From the NCBI GenBank assembly GCA_964558975.1, contig CAZLFQ010000001.1, positions 868,001 through 932,000 on the forward strand: 64,000 nucleotides of DNA. The letters are read 5' to 3'. A program made the position numbers and the translations under genes. Below are positions 35,534 through 44,270 of the stretch, one piece after another (within the stretch, counting starts at the first letter, position 1; every line of letters starts with the position of its first letter). This DNA comes from CAZLFQ01 sp964558975 (lineage in GTDB: Bacteria > Pseudomonadota > Alphaproteobacteria > Rickettsiales > Midichloriaceae). A model generated the notes under the pieces. That model was not told the DNA's origin. It did not search any database and saw nothing but the letters and a program-made list of their open reading frames with translations.

Positions 35534-35683
35534 TTAGCTTGCCTGCTCTACTAAAAAGTCTACAAAAGCGGCTTCATCAATATGATGTTTTTCAATTAAT
35601 CCCCTATTGTGTTCACATGAAGTGGTTTTTGAGTTTCTAGTTGCGGCCAGTATCTCGAACGCAAACATTGAAATTTCAATCAT
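35534..35683 (-). CDS. Possible small ORF or gene remnant of 49 residues
   Basis: An open frame on the minus strand encodes a 49-residue peptide ending in HIDEAAFVDFLVEQAS. The peptide has coding-like composition, but there is no clear ribosome binding site and a stop lies three codons upstream of the ATG. It could be a small gene, the 3' remnant of a larger one, or chance. The surrounding 290 bp between the HMG-CoA lyase gene and 35823 hold no other gene, only a possible promoter near 35750. Confidence 0.25.
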   Translation of the reverse strand: MIEISMFAFEILAATRNSKTTSCEHNRGLIEKHHIDEAAFVDFLVEQAS

Positions 35684-35747
35684 CCGGGTCTAATTCGAAA
35701 GTTGTACGCTAAGCTTATAAGGCAACTGTCTTATCTTAATGAGTGAT

Positions 35748-35777
35748 TTGAACTAAATCATTACTTCCAAAAATAAT
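35748..35777 (+). promoter_or_regulatory. Possible promoter of the gene at 35823
   Basis: TTGAAC (35748-35753), an 18 bp spacer and AATAAT (35772-35777) give 4/6 and 5/6 matches to the sigma70 boxes, about 45 bp before the likely ATG at 35823. Confidence 0.35.
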
Positions 35778-35822
35778 TGTTATGAACTTTAGTTATATGT
35801 TAGAGTGCCTGCCTCAACTAAA

Positions 35823-36356
35823 ATGGATACATTAATGACTACAACAAACTTTAACTGCCCCTTTACTAAAAACACATGCAATGACATACCAGATGTAACA
35901 TATAAAAAAACATGGCACGCTGGCGGCACTGGCTATATTGATGGTGTAAAACCAAGTGATGATGTTTTTCAAAACACAGCAGTGGTAAAATTTGTGGACG
36001 AATATGATCGCTCTGCAATTTCATTAAAATATACAACATCTTGTCCTTCTCAAGATGATCATGAATATGTTGTTACAGCTTTTGAGCGTTACACTGATGA
36101 TCATGAATTATGGGTGTTTGGTGGTCATTATGCAAATCAAGCTGCTACAAAAGTGGGAGTAGTTAAAATCAACTGGCTTGAAAGTTTAATTAATAATGGA
36201 CAAGAAAATTTTTCAAGATGGATTGGAATTGAAAATGGCAACTATGACAAGCCAATTTACGAAGAATGCACTATTACTTTAGCTGAGCCCCTAAAGGATA
36301 TCAGCTTTTTGATGGATATGTATTCAAACACTATCCACGCTAAAGATTACTTATAA
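35823..36356 (+). CDS. Hypothetical protein, 177 residues
   Basis: I do not recognise this protein. It has no signal peptide or membrane segment, is acidic and aromatic-rich, and looks like a single mixed alpha/beta domain. Four cysteines (two near the N-terminus in NCPFTKNTCND, one in TTSCPSQ, one in YEECTI) might form a metal site or disulfides. In-frame starts exist at GTG 35805, ATG 35823 and ATG 35835; I chose 35823 because a promoter-like element lies just upstream. It converges with the minus-strand gene at 36454. Confidence 0.65.
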   Translation: MDTLMTTTNFNCPFTKNTCNDIPDVTYKKTWHAGGTGYIDGVKPSDDVFQNTAVVKFVDEYDRSAISLKYTTSCPSQDDHEYVVTAFERYTDDHELWVFGGHYANQAATKVGVVKINWLESLINNGQENFSRWIGIENGNYDKPIYEECTITLAEPLKDISFLMDMYSNTIHAKDYL

Positions 36357-36384
36357 AAATTTTATGCCGCATTTAGCAGCACTC

Positions 36385-36422
36385 AAAAAATTAGGCTGCC
36401 TTAGTTTTCCTAAGACAGCCTA
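36385..36422 (-). terminator. Intrinsic terminator for the minus-strand gene at 36454-36900
   Basis: Read on the minus strand, TAGGCTGTCTTAG pairs with CTAAGGCAGCCTA (13 bp arms, one mismatch, 5-base loop) and is followed by AATTTTTT. It is a classic GC-containing stem plus T tract, in the right orientation and 32 bp after that gene's stop. For the plus-strand gene ending at 36356 the hairpin lacks a T tract, but it may still help stop transcription. It is the strongest terminator in the window. Confidence 0.75.
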
Positions 36423-36453
36423 GAAAGTGCGATTGAATATAATTAAATTACAT

Positions 36454-36900
36454 TTAGATACAGTACTCAGGATCGCACTGGCCAACAATTTCAAAAACCT
36501 TTGCTTCAACTCTTTCGCCTGAATAGAAACAAATTTCTACATTTTCTCTTAAATTTTCTAGTACTCCAGTTCTTCCTTGAGCAACTAATGCATCAAGAAA
36601 AGCAATGGTATCATCAATATGCGAGCCCTCTTGTGTAGAATAGTCACAAAACCAGTACAAACCCTTATTAATTTCGCTGTCGGAGATGTAGTTGATTGCA
36701 GACTTATGTGCAGGAGAAGACAAGAACACCTCTAGTGCTTTTTTTGTATTTGCATTGGATACTTCCCTATGAAATGCAGCAGTATAATCAGGATAAAAGT
36801 AATTATAAGCTTTAGGAGCCATTAAAGTACCTAGTACTGAAGCAGCAAATCCTAAACTTACCACTTCAGAAAAGTGTGATTTAAGGTAATTATATGTCAT
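36454..36900 (-). CDS. Hypothetical protein with N-terminal hydrophobic segment
   Basis: This 148-residue protein matches no family I know. Residues 12-32 (VVSLGFAASVLGTLMAPKAYN) form one weak membrane helix or uncleaved signal. The rest is soluble, mixed charge, with cysteines in WFCDYS, EICFYS and a CDPEYCI C-terminus. GAGGAAAA precedes the ATG. It has its own terminator downstream and is not in an operon. It lies in a small cluster of unknown genes between the HMG-CoA lyase gene and ftsI. Confidence 0.65.
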   Translation of the reverse strand: MTYNYLKSHFSEVVSLGFAASVLGTLMAPKAYNYFYPDYTAAFHREVSNANTKKALEVFLSSPAHKSAINYISDSEINKGLYWFCDYSTQEGSHIDDTIAFLDALVAQGRTGVLENLRENVEICFYSGERVEAKVFEIVGQCDPEYCI

Positions 36901-37000
36901 TTTTCCTCATTTTTAATTTTGAAAGTGATATAATAGCATAAAAGCCGGGTTTCGCAAACTTTAAAACTACATACTATGTATAAGCTTGACGATTCAAGGG

Positions 37001-38713
37001 TTAGTTTTTAGGTTTTTTATATCTAGCTTCATAGACTAAAGAAAGCTTCTCTTGAACTTCTGGATCTTCTTGTTTTCTTGGCTTCACACCCAGAATTGGT
37101 GCAATACGTGAAATTACATTCCCAGCTACAGGCGCAGCAATTGCTCCACCAGTTGTAAACCCGCCATTAATTGAATTTGCCTTAGCTTCATCAATCATTA
37201 CCATCACAACGTATTTCGGGTCATCAATTGGGAAAGCACAAATGAAAAGCGCAATATTAGATTTTTTACTGTAGCGGTTTCCAACAATCTTTTCTGCGGT
37301 ACCTGTTTTACCAGCAACCACATAGCCATCTGCATTAGCTTTTCTTCCAGAACCACCCGTGACAACTAGGCGTAACATTTTTCTCATAGTTTCTGAAGTT
37401 GATTGGTTTAGAATCTGTTCACCATCTAGATCTTCAGGATCATCAACTTTTAATAGCGTTGGTTTAAATAATTTGCCTCCATTTACAACAGAAGCAAATG
37501 CTCTAACTGTATGAAGTGGCGTCACTGAAATTCCATGACCATAACTAATTGTAATTAGGCTTGCCTGACTCCACCTTTTATCTGAAGGGTAAAGTGAATG
37601 TGATTTTTCAGGTAACTCAATTTCTAAAGGCTGCATCAGTCCGAATTTATTTAGGTATTTTTTCTGACTCTTCACACCAACCTTCAAACCAATCTGAGCT
37701 GTTCCAATATTAGATGAATACATCAAGATCTCTGGAACCGATAGAACCCCACCTTTGCCTCTAAAATCACTTATTCTATGATTGCCTACGAGTATTGGAA
37801 CTGCGGTATCAAATGCATCGTTCACTCTTATAAAGTTACCATCCAAGCCCATTGCAGTTGTTAGAACTTTAAACGTTGAACCCATCTCGTAAACGCCTAA
37901 CGTCACCTGATTGAATCTTTGTCTTTCTTTTGCTGCACCCGCATGATTTGGATCAAAATCTGGCAGGCTTGCCATTGCAACTATTTCACCAGTATTTGCA
38001 TCCATAACAATTCCCGACGCACCAATCGCATTATGCAACTTAGCTTGATCTGCTAGTTCTTCGCGCAAAACTTCTTGAACTCTTAAATCAAGAGAGAGTT
38101 GCAGTGGTTTATTATTATTTGAGAGATACTCATCAAATTGTTTTTCCATTCCAGAAATTCCGTTGCCATCCAAATCAACAAAACCCAAAACATGAGAGAA
38201 TAAATTGTTATGTGGGTATACTCTTTTTTCTTCGCGTATAAAATATAATCCGGGCAAACCAAGATCATTCACAGATTGCTGCTCTTTTGGTGTTAAATGT
38301 CTTTTTATCCAAATGAAACTTTTTCCTGGTTTTAGATTCTCTGTAAGTTCATTACACTTTTTAATTGCTAGCTGCTTACATAATTCATGCGCAGTATCTT
38401 TATAATCAATAACTTCATTTGGATTCGCATATAACGATGCTGTAGATAGATTAACTGCGAGCATCGCACCGTTTCTATCTGTTATACTAGCACGCTGAAC
38501 AAAGAAATCTGCGCTGTTGGCTTTACTACTAATTTTGATGTCTTCCGAATTAGAAAGACTTACTTCAAATAACCTAAAAATTAGTACAAAAAAAACAAAA
38601 CATGTTGCTACTAAAACTACTGCAAGACGATTTCGACTTACTTCCAATGCAGAATCTTCAACAACTTTAGTTGTTGGCTTAAATTTCATTCTCTCTTTAA
38701 GCATGGAATTCAT
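37001..38713 (-). CDS. ftsI: Penicillin-binding protein 3, septal transpeptidase FtsI
   Basis: This 570-residue class B penicillin-binding protein has one N-terminal membrane helix (about residues 30-50), a pedestal domain, and a transpeptidase domain with STFK near residue 276, SSN near residue 330 and KTGT near residue 466. It crosslinks septal peptidoglycan. AGAGGA precedes the ATG, which overlaps the ftsL stop (ATGA). It is the last gene of a pdhA-pdhB-rsmH-ftsL-ftsI run; murE, which usually follows, is absent. Confidence 0.95.
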   Translation of the reverse strand: MNSMLKERMKFKPTTKVVEDSALEVSRNRLAVVLVATCFVFFVLIFRLFEVSLSNSEDIKISSKANSADFFVQRASITDRNGAMLAVNLSTASLYANPNEVIDYKDTAHELCKQLAIKKCNELTENLKPGKSFIWIKRHLTPKEQQSVNDLGLPGLYFIREEKRVYPHNNLFSHVLGFVDLDGNGISGMEKQFDEYLSNNNKPLQLSLDLRVQEVLREELADQAKLHNAIGASGIVMDANTGEIVAMASLPDFDPNHAGAAKERQRFNQVTLGVYEMGSTFKVLTTAMGLDGNFIRVNDAFDTAVPILVGNHRISDFRGKGGVLSVPEILMYSSNIGTAQIGLKVGVKSQKKYLNKFGLMQPLEIELPEKSHSLYPSDKRWSQASLITISYGHGISVTPLHTVRAFASVVNGGKLFKPTLLKVDDPEDLDGEQILNQSTSETMRKMLRLVVTGGSGRKANADGYVVAGKTGTAEKIVGNRYSKKSNIALFICAFPIDDPKYVVMVMIDEAKANSINGGFTTGGAIAAPVAGNVISRIAPILGVKPRKQEDPEVQEKLSLVYEARYKKPKN

Positions 38714-39033
38714 TTTTTTTCCTCTGCTTGAGAATTTACCGCAGTCTTAACTGGCGGGTGCAATTCTAATGGCTCAACAATTTGATCTGGCCTTACAGTT
38801 TGCAAAGCTAAGTTACTATCAACTAGTTTTTTTATACGTTTAGGATTGGTTAAGTATGTATATTCCGCTTTGAGGATATGGATATTCTCTTTTTCTGAAA
38901 TTATTTTTGTATTTATTTCTTTCAGTTCTTTACTGAGCGTTTGGACTTTATGCTTTATTGCAAACAAAAAAGCAGCGGAAATCGCTAAAATAAGAAGATA
39001 GGTAGTAACTGACGACTTGAGCAACTTAAGCAT
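38710..39033 (-). CDS. ftsL: Cell division protein FtsL
   Basis: This 107-residue bitopic protein has a membrane helix at about residues 10-28, a coiled coil at about 30-65 (VQTLSKELKEINTKIISEK), then a conserved-like LTNPKRIKKLVDSNLALQ segment. Size, topology and position between rsmH and ftsI support FtsL, which joins FtsB and FtsQ in the divisome. It overlaps rsmH by 1 bp and ftsI by 4 bp. Confidence 0.85.
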   Translation of the reverse strand: MLKLLKSSVTTYLLILAISAAFLFAIKHKVQTLSKELKEINTKIISEKENIHILKAEYTYLTNPKRIKKLVDSNLALQTVRPDQIVEPLELHPPVKTAVNSQAEEKK

Positions 39034-39944
39034 TATTGCACCTTAATTATCGCGCGTAATTTAGCTGAACGAGCCCTAGGGTTATCGTCCAACTCTTCTT
39101 TGCTAGCAATTACCGTGCCTTTATGCAGATACTTAAATTCTGGAATTGCCATTTGATTTTCATGATACGGCATATGACGATTTATTCCAGTAACTTTTCC
39201 AGATAACTTATTAAAAAATTCTTTCACTATTTTATCTTCGCCAGAGTGAAATGTTACAACCACTAATCGGCCATCTTTTTTGAGTAGTGATGCGGCTTGC
39301 TTTAATCCTGTCTCAAGCTGATTCAACTCATCGTTAACTGAAATACGCAAAGCTTGGAAAGTACGTGTTGCAGGGTCAATCGTATCACTATACCTACCAA
39401 CAGCAGACCTGACTATTTCAGCAAGAACTTTTGTTGTAGTGATTCGAGCTTCATGACGAGCTTCAACAATTTTTTTTGCAATGATTCTTGATTTCCTCTC
39501 ATCGCCAAATTTGTAGATTAAATCGGCTAAATCTTTTTCGCTCAAAGAATTTACTAAAAATTCTGCGGTGATTGCATCTTCTTCATTCATTCGCATATCT
39601 AAGGGGCCATCTTGCATAAATGAAAAACCTCTTTGTACTTGGTCAATTTGCATTGAAGACACACCGATATCAAATACAAAGCCATCGACTGGCTCACTCA
39701 AATTATTTGAAATTCTTGCAAACTCATCTTGAACAAATCGAAATCTCGTACCAAATTTTGCTGAAAATTTTTGCGCCTGATTTTGAGCTGATTTATCACG
39801 ATCAAATGCAATAACATTGCATTTTGATTTTTCTAAAATGGAAGCAGTATATCCACCAGCACCAAACGTTGCATCAACGTACGTCAATCCAGTTTGCGGT
39901 GACAAGTATTCAATAACTTCATTAAGTAAAACGGGTTTATGCAC
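39033..39944 (-). CDS. rsmH: 16S rRNA (cytosine-1402-N4)-methyltransferase
   Basis: This 303-residue RsmH/MraW enzyme begins HKPVLLNEVIEYL, has the SAM site VDATFGAGGYT, DRDKSAQN, FDIGVSSMQID and RTFQALRISVNDEL, and a C-terminal NPRARSAKLRAI. It methylates the ribosomal P-site base C1402. The start is GTG at 39944, 2 bp after pdhB. mraZ, the usual first gene of this cluster, is missing; pdhAB take its place upstream. Confidence 0.96.
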   Translation of the reverse strand: MHKPVLLNEVIEYLSPQTGLTYVDATFGAGGYTASILEKSKCNVIAFDRDKSAQNQAQKFSAKFGTRFRFVQDEFARISNNLSEPVDGFVFDIGVSSMQIDQVQRGFSFMQDGPLDMRMNEEDAITAEFLVNSLSEKDLADLIYKFGDERKSRIIAKKIVEARHEARITTTKVLAEIVRSAVGRYSDTIDPATRTFQALRISVNDELNQLETGLKQAASLLKKDGRLVVVTFHSGEDKIVKEFFNKLSGKVTGINRHMPYHENQMAIPEFKYLHKGTVIASKEELDDNPRARSAKLRAIIKVQ

Positions 39945-39946
39945 GA

Positions 39947-40936
39947 TTATTTTCTATAACAAACTTGTTTTACAGCTTCTATAACATCCGCGACTTGTGG
40001 CAATGCCAATTTTTCAAGATTGACAGCGTATGGAAGTGGCACATCTTTTCCTGTAACTCTTTTAACTGGAGCATCTAAATAATCAAAAGCATTCTCATTT
40101 ATTAAAGCAGATATTTCAGAACAAATTCCAGCATATGGCCAACCCTCTTCAACACAAACTATTCTGTTGGTTTTTTTAACTGATTCCAAAATTGTATCAA
40201 TATCTAACGGTCGCAATGTTCTTAGATCTATTACCTCAGCTTCAATGCCTTCTTTTGACAATTCTTCAGCTGCTTCAAGTGCTGTTTTAACTGGCAAAGA
40301 GAATGCTGTGATTGTTACATCTTTTCCTTCTCTAAGGATATTAGCCTTACCAATTTCAACTGTATAGTCATCATTGATGTCATCTGGTACTTCATGAGAA
40401 TGCCCATAAAGAATTTCATTCTCCAAAAACACAACTGGGTTTGGGTTACGAATTGCAGCCTTTAATAAACCTTTATGATCTTCTGCGCGATAGGGACAAA
40501 TTACAACCAACCCCGGTACATGCGCATACCAACTTGCATAGCATTGCGAGTGTTGCGCACCAACTCTTGATGCGGCACCATTTGGTCCGCGAAAAACTAT
40601 AGGGCATTTAACTTGGCCACCCGACATGTAATTAGTTTTTGCAGCCGAGTTTATTATTTGATCCATCGCCTGCATTGCGAAATTAAAAGTCATAAATTCA
40701 ACAACAGGTCTAAGCCCAGCAAATGCAGCTCCAACCGCAATACCGGCAAAGCCGTGCTCAGTGATTGGAGTATCAATAACTCTTTTAGAACCAAACTCTT
40801 CAAGCAACCCTTGCGTAACTTTATATGCACCTTGATATTCTGCAACTTCTTCACCCATCACAAAGATTTCAGGATCTCTACGCATCTCTTCTGCCATTGC
40901 ATCTCTTAGCGCTTCTCTCACTGTAATTGAAGCCAT
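39947..40936 (-). CDS. pdhB: Pyruvate dehydrogenase E1 component, beta subunit
   Basis: This 329-residue protein starts ITVREALRDAMAEEM and contains the E1-beta landmarks FVMGEEVAEYQGAYKVTQGL, DTPITEHGFAGIAVGAA and the C-terminal transketolase domain (VEEGWPYAGICSE). With PdhA it forms the thiamine-diphosphate-dependent decarboxylase that feeds acetyl-CoA into the TCA cycle. It lacks the N-terminal lipoyl domain found in some alphaproteobacterial PdhB proteins. It lies 9 bp after pdhA and 2 bp before rsmH. Confidence 0.96.
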   Translation of the reverse strand: MASITVREALRDAMAEEMRRDPEIFVMGEEVAEYQGAYKVTQGLLEEFGSKRVIDTPITEHGFAGIAVGAAFAGLRPVVEFMTFNFAMQAMDQIINSAAKTNYMSGGQVKCPIVFRGPNGAASRVGAQHSQCYASWYAHVPGLVVICPYRAEDHKGLLKAAIRNPNPVVFLENEILYGHSHEVPDDINDDYTVEIGKANILREGKDVTITAFSLPVKTALEAAEELSKEGIEAEVIDLRTLRPLDIDTILESVKKTNRIVCVEEGWPYAGICSEISALINENAFDYLDAPVKRVTGKDVPLPYAVNLEKLALPQVADVIEAVKQVCYRK

Positions 40937-40945
40937 CGTTCCCTC

Positions 40946-41974
40946 TTAATCTCTTAAAATATCTGTGTATAATTCACTTTCATCTGGCAATGGACTATTT
41001 TGTGAAAACTCAATCGCGTCTTTCACAACTTCCAGCACCTTTGCTTCCATTTTTTCTAGCTCAGCTTTGCTTGCAATTTTTTTGCTTAGCAAATGGTTTT
41101 CAAGCTGAGTTATTGGATCAAACTTTTCCCTATATTCGTTTACTTCTTCTTTAGTTCTGTATTTAGCAGGATCGGACATTGAATGCCCTCTATAACGGTA
41201 CGTCTTCATTTCAAGTAAAATTGGACCATTACCGTTTTTAACATGTTCAACAGCTTCTTTCGCAGCTTCTCTAACTGCTAAGAAATTCATACCATCAACT
41301 CTTTTTCCTGGAATGCCAAATGACTCGCCACGCTTGTATAAATCAGGAGTACTAGCAGCACGCTTAACCGAGGTTCCCATAGCATATTCATTGTTCTCCA
41401 GCACATATATTATTGGCAAGTTCCAAAGTTTCGCCATATTGAACGATTCATATACTTGCCCTTGATGCGCAGCACCATCACCAAAATATGCAACAGACAA
41501 GTTATTTTCATTACGATATTTGTACGCAAAGGCAATCCCAGTTCCGATTGGAACTTGCGCTGCCACGATTCCATGGCCACCGTAAAATCTTTTCTCAAGA
41601 TCAAACATATGCATTGAACCGCCCTTTCCTTTTGAACAGCCTGTAGCACGACCAAGCAACTCTGCCATTACCGTCCTTGGATCGCTACCAGCTGCCAACA
41701 TAATTCCATGATCTCTGTAGCTTGTTATTACAGAATCTTTCGGATCAAGTACATTTTGTATGCCAACAGCTACCGCTTCTTGGCCAATATAAAGATGACA
41801 AAAACCGCCTATTTGTCCCATTCCATACAACTGTCCAGCCTTTTCTTCAAATCGTCTAATTAAAAGCATTTCATAGTAAGCTTTTTTCAAATCTGCTGGA
41901 GTCAAATCTGGGATAGAAAAAGCCATTTTTTTTGATGAAGACTTTGCCATATCAGTATTTAATTTTTTGAGCAT
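40946..41974 (-). CDS. pdhA: Pyruvate dehydrogenase E1 component, alpha subunit
   Basis: This protein of about 342 residues has the thiamine diphosphate motif GDGAAHQGQVYESFNMA ending in NN (LENNEYAMGT), MLLIRRFEEKAGQLYGMG, and YRYRGHSMSDPAKYR with the phosphorylation-loop-like region. I chose the ATG at 41974, which has AGG about 7 bp upstream; a GTG at 41983 is alternative. It heads the pdhA-pdhB-rsmH-ftsL-ftsI run. The E2 and E3 genes are not in the window. Confidence 0.96.
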   Translation of the reverse strand: MLKKLNTDMAKSSSKKMAFSIPDLTPADLKKAYYEMLLIRRFEEKAGQLYGMGQIGGFCHLYIGQEAVAVGIQNVLDPKDSVITSYRDHGIMLAAGSDPRTVMAELLGRATGCSKGKGGSMHMFDLEKRFYGGHGIVAAQVPIGTGIAFAYKYRNENNLSVAYFGDGAAHQGQVYESFNMAKLWNLPIIYVLENNEYAMGTSVKRAASTPDLYKRGESFGIPGKRVDGMNFLAVREAAKEAVEHVKNGNGPILLEMKTYRYRGHSMSDPAKYRTKEEVNEYREKFDPITQLENHLLSKKIASKAELEKMEAKVLEVVKDAIEFSQNSPLPDESELYTDILRD

Positions 41975-42147
41975 TTTATACACCTATTATCCCATAGTAC
42001 AACACTATTTAGCTTGCTTCCACGTATTTTAACAGAACTTTTCAAATATACTGGATTCTAAAATATTATCTATTCTGGATGCTGCTTGCCTTAATTAAAA
42101 TACTGAGTTATCAATAGAATATATTCACTTTTTGTAAAGTAGGCTTG

Positions 42148-43071
42148 ATGAGAATCTACTCACTTTTAATCGCAGGAATATTAGTTAGCTCAAACATCGC
42201 TGTTGCTGCAGAAGTTACTGCTACACCACCCGCGACTAATAAAGAATCAAAAGACAAACCAATATCACAAGAGATTAAAGAATTATCTAATAAAGAGATC
42301 TTCGGTAAATATAAGAAAAATCTTGTACCAGTTAAAATCAATGAAGCTGGGGGCAAGGGAGAAGACGACAACATCTCTATACTTTACGACTCGCCACGCA
42401 AATCTATATCATTAGGTAACACAGCCAATCAGAAAAGCTTTTCACCACTAGGTTTTAAAGTAAAAGATTTTGACCCAAAAGACATTTCGTCCTTAATTGC
42501 ACTAGGCTACAAAGCTGCACTTTCTGGTCAAACCGAGGCAGCAATCACTCTTTACAAACAGGCACTAGGACAAGAATCTTCAAACACAAATGTACTATTT
42601 GCTTTAGCTTCGTTATATCACAGATTAGCCCAATATAAGGAAGCAAAGATTCACTATAGGAAATTACTTACTCTGGATCCAGATTACAAAAAAGCACTTA
42701 ATAACTACTTAGTTTTGATGTCGGAGGAATCTCCTGGTCAGGCATTAGTTGAGCTAAAAGAATTAGAAAAAGAAAATCCAGATTTTAGCCCTATTCAAGC
42801 TCAGATTGGAATGATTTATGCACAGATGGGAGATTATACACTCGCTGAGCAACACCTCAGAAGAGCTATCATACTATCTCCTGAAGTCTTAAATTATAGA
42901 TATAACTTAGGCGTAGTATATGACAGCATGAAACGCTATAGCGAAGCTATCACACTCTATAAACAAGTAATTGATGGAAGTGGAACTGGCGACATTCTAC
43001 CTCAAAGCTCGAATTCTATACGGAATAGAATGACTTATCTTCAAGAAAAAATAGCTGTACAACGTGACTAA
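42148..43071 (+). CDS. Secreted TPR-repeat protein
   Basis: This 307-residue protein has a signal peptide (MRIYSLLIAGILVSSNIAVAA), a low-complexity Thr/Lys-rich linker, and about four tetratricopeptide repeats from about residue 115 to 280 (for example LGYKAALSGQTEAAITLYKQAL and LGVVYDSMKRYSEAITLYKQ). TPR arrays mediate protein assembly. It sits 53 bp upstream of pilT, so a pilus or secretion assembly role is possible. AGTAGG 4 bp before ATG 42148 supports that start over the TTG at 42145. Confidence 0.8.
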   Translation: MRIYSLLIAGILVSSNIAVAAEVTATPPATNKESKDKPISQEIKELSNKEIFGKYKKNLVPVKINEAGGKGEDDNISILYDSPRKSISLGNTANQKSFSPLGFKVKDFDPKDISSLIALGYKAALSGQTEAAITLYKQALGQESSNTNVLFALASLYHRLAQYKEAKIHYRKLLTLDPDYKKALNNYLVLMSEESPGQALVELKELEKENPDFSPIQAQIGMIYAQMGDYTLAEQHLRRAIILSPEVLNYRYNLGVVYDSMKRYSEAITLYKQVIDGSGTGDILPQSSNSIRNRMTYLQEKIAVQRD

Positions 43072-43124
43072 AAGTCATGTTATCATATTATTAACAAGAC
43101 TATAAATGGACATGTAGGTTATTT

Positions 43125-44255
43125 ATGGATTTCGCGCAATTAGCGAATTATGCAATTGAACATAAGGCTTCAGATATACATCTGTCACCTGGGTTACCGC
43201 CACTTTTGCGAATATACGGTGACGTCAAAGAAATTCATGTAGCTCCTTTTAGGGGTGATGATATAAAAAACATGCTTTACGGCATGATGACTGAAAGCCA
43301 AAAACAGTTCTATATCAGTAATCTTGAAGTCGATTTCTCTATATCTGTAGCAAACAACGTTCGACTACGTGTAAATGCTTTTAACACAATTAATGGCCCT
43401 GCTGCAGCTTTTAGGCTAATCCCTGTAGAAGTTAAATCACTTGCACAACTTGGCGCACCCGAAGTTTTCGAAAGCTTTACCAAATTTCCTAGAGGCCTAG
43501 TTTTAGTTACGGGACCAACTGGTACTGGTAAATCAACCACACTTGCGGCATTGATCAACCATATAAATGAACAAGAAGCTTACCATGTAATAACTATCGA
43601 AGATCCTGTAGAGTTCATTCACAAATCCAAAAAGAGCTTAGTAAACCAAAGAGAAGTTGGCCCCAGCACCAAATCTTTTGCTTCAGCTCTAAAAAGCGCT
43701 TTAAGACAAGATCCTGATGTTCTATTGGTGGGTGAGTTACGTGACTTAGAGTCAATCAGCTTAGCCCTAACTGCAGCCGAAACTGGACAATTAGTGTTTG
43801 CAACTCTGCACACTAGTTCAGCCGCAAAAACAATCGACAGGATCGTTGACGTATTCCCTGGAAATGATAAAGAAATGATCCGTGCCATGCTATCTGGATC
43901 TATTCAAGCTGTAATATCGCAACAACTGCTTAAGAAGCAAGATGGAACTGGAATGGTTGCAGCTTACGAAGTACTAGTAGCAACTCCAGCTATAAAAAAT
44001 ATGATTCGCGAGAATAAAATACCTCAAATATCCTCTTTAATGCAAATCGGTTCAAAAGAAGGTATGTGCATAATGAGTGACTATGTTAGATCTCTATACG
44101 CACAAGGTATAATTAGTAGGCAAGAAGCTGGATTAGCCATTACAGATGATGAAGATGAAGATTCTATTATTAAAAGAGGTGGCAAAACTGAAACTAAGAA
44201 AACGGCTTTAGATAAAGTATCTAAAGCTAAAAAATCTGAAGAAAGTGATTTTTAA
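43125..44255 (+). CDS. pilT: PilT-type twitching ATPase
   Basis: This 376-residue secretion ATPase has an N-terminal PAS-like domain starting ASDIHLSPG, Walker A GPTGTGKSTT near residue 128, an Asp box (TIEDPVEF), Walker B (DPDVLLVGELRD), a His box (FATLHTSSAAKTIDR), and the PilT-specific AIKNMIRENKIPQI near residue 286 that matches the AIRNLIRE retraction motif. This argues for PilT rather than VirB11, PilB or PilU. PilT powers pilus retraction. No pilin or pilB gene is in the window. The C-terminal 30 residues are charged and extended. Confidence 0.9.
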   Translation: MDFAQLANYAIEHKASDIHLSPGLPPLLRIYGDVKEIHVAPFRGDDIKNMLYGMMTESQKQFYISNLEVDFSISVANNVRLRVNAFNTINGPAAAFRLIPVEVKSLAQLGAPEVFESFTKFPRGLVLVTGPTGTGKSTTLAALINHINEQEAYHVITIEDPVEFIHKSKKSLVNQREVGPSTKSFASALKSALRQDPDVLLVGELRDLESISLALTAAETGQLVFATLHTSSAAKTIDRIVDVFPGNDKEMIRAMLSGSIQAVISQQLLKKQDGTGMVAAYEVLVATPAIKNMIRENKIPQISSLMQIGSKEGMCIMSDYVRSLYAQGIISRQEAGLAITDDEDEDSIIKRGGKTETKKTALDKVSKAKKSEESDF

Positions 44256-44270
44256 AACCTGAGAGGATTT

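Noticed and set aside
43097..43111. TTAA-N7-ATAA upstream of pilT as a CtrA box
   Set aside because: One mismatch in the second half in an AT-rich gap; not counted with the perfect sites.
43125..44255. Reading the secretion ATPase as VirB11 of the T4SS
   Set aside because: The AIKNMIREN retraction motif and PilT-like N-terminus fit PilT, and it lies outside the vir block on the opposite strand.
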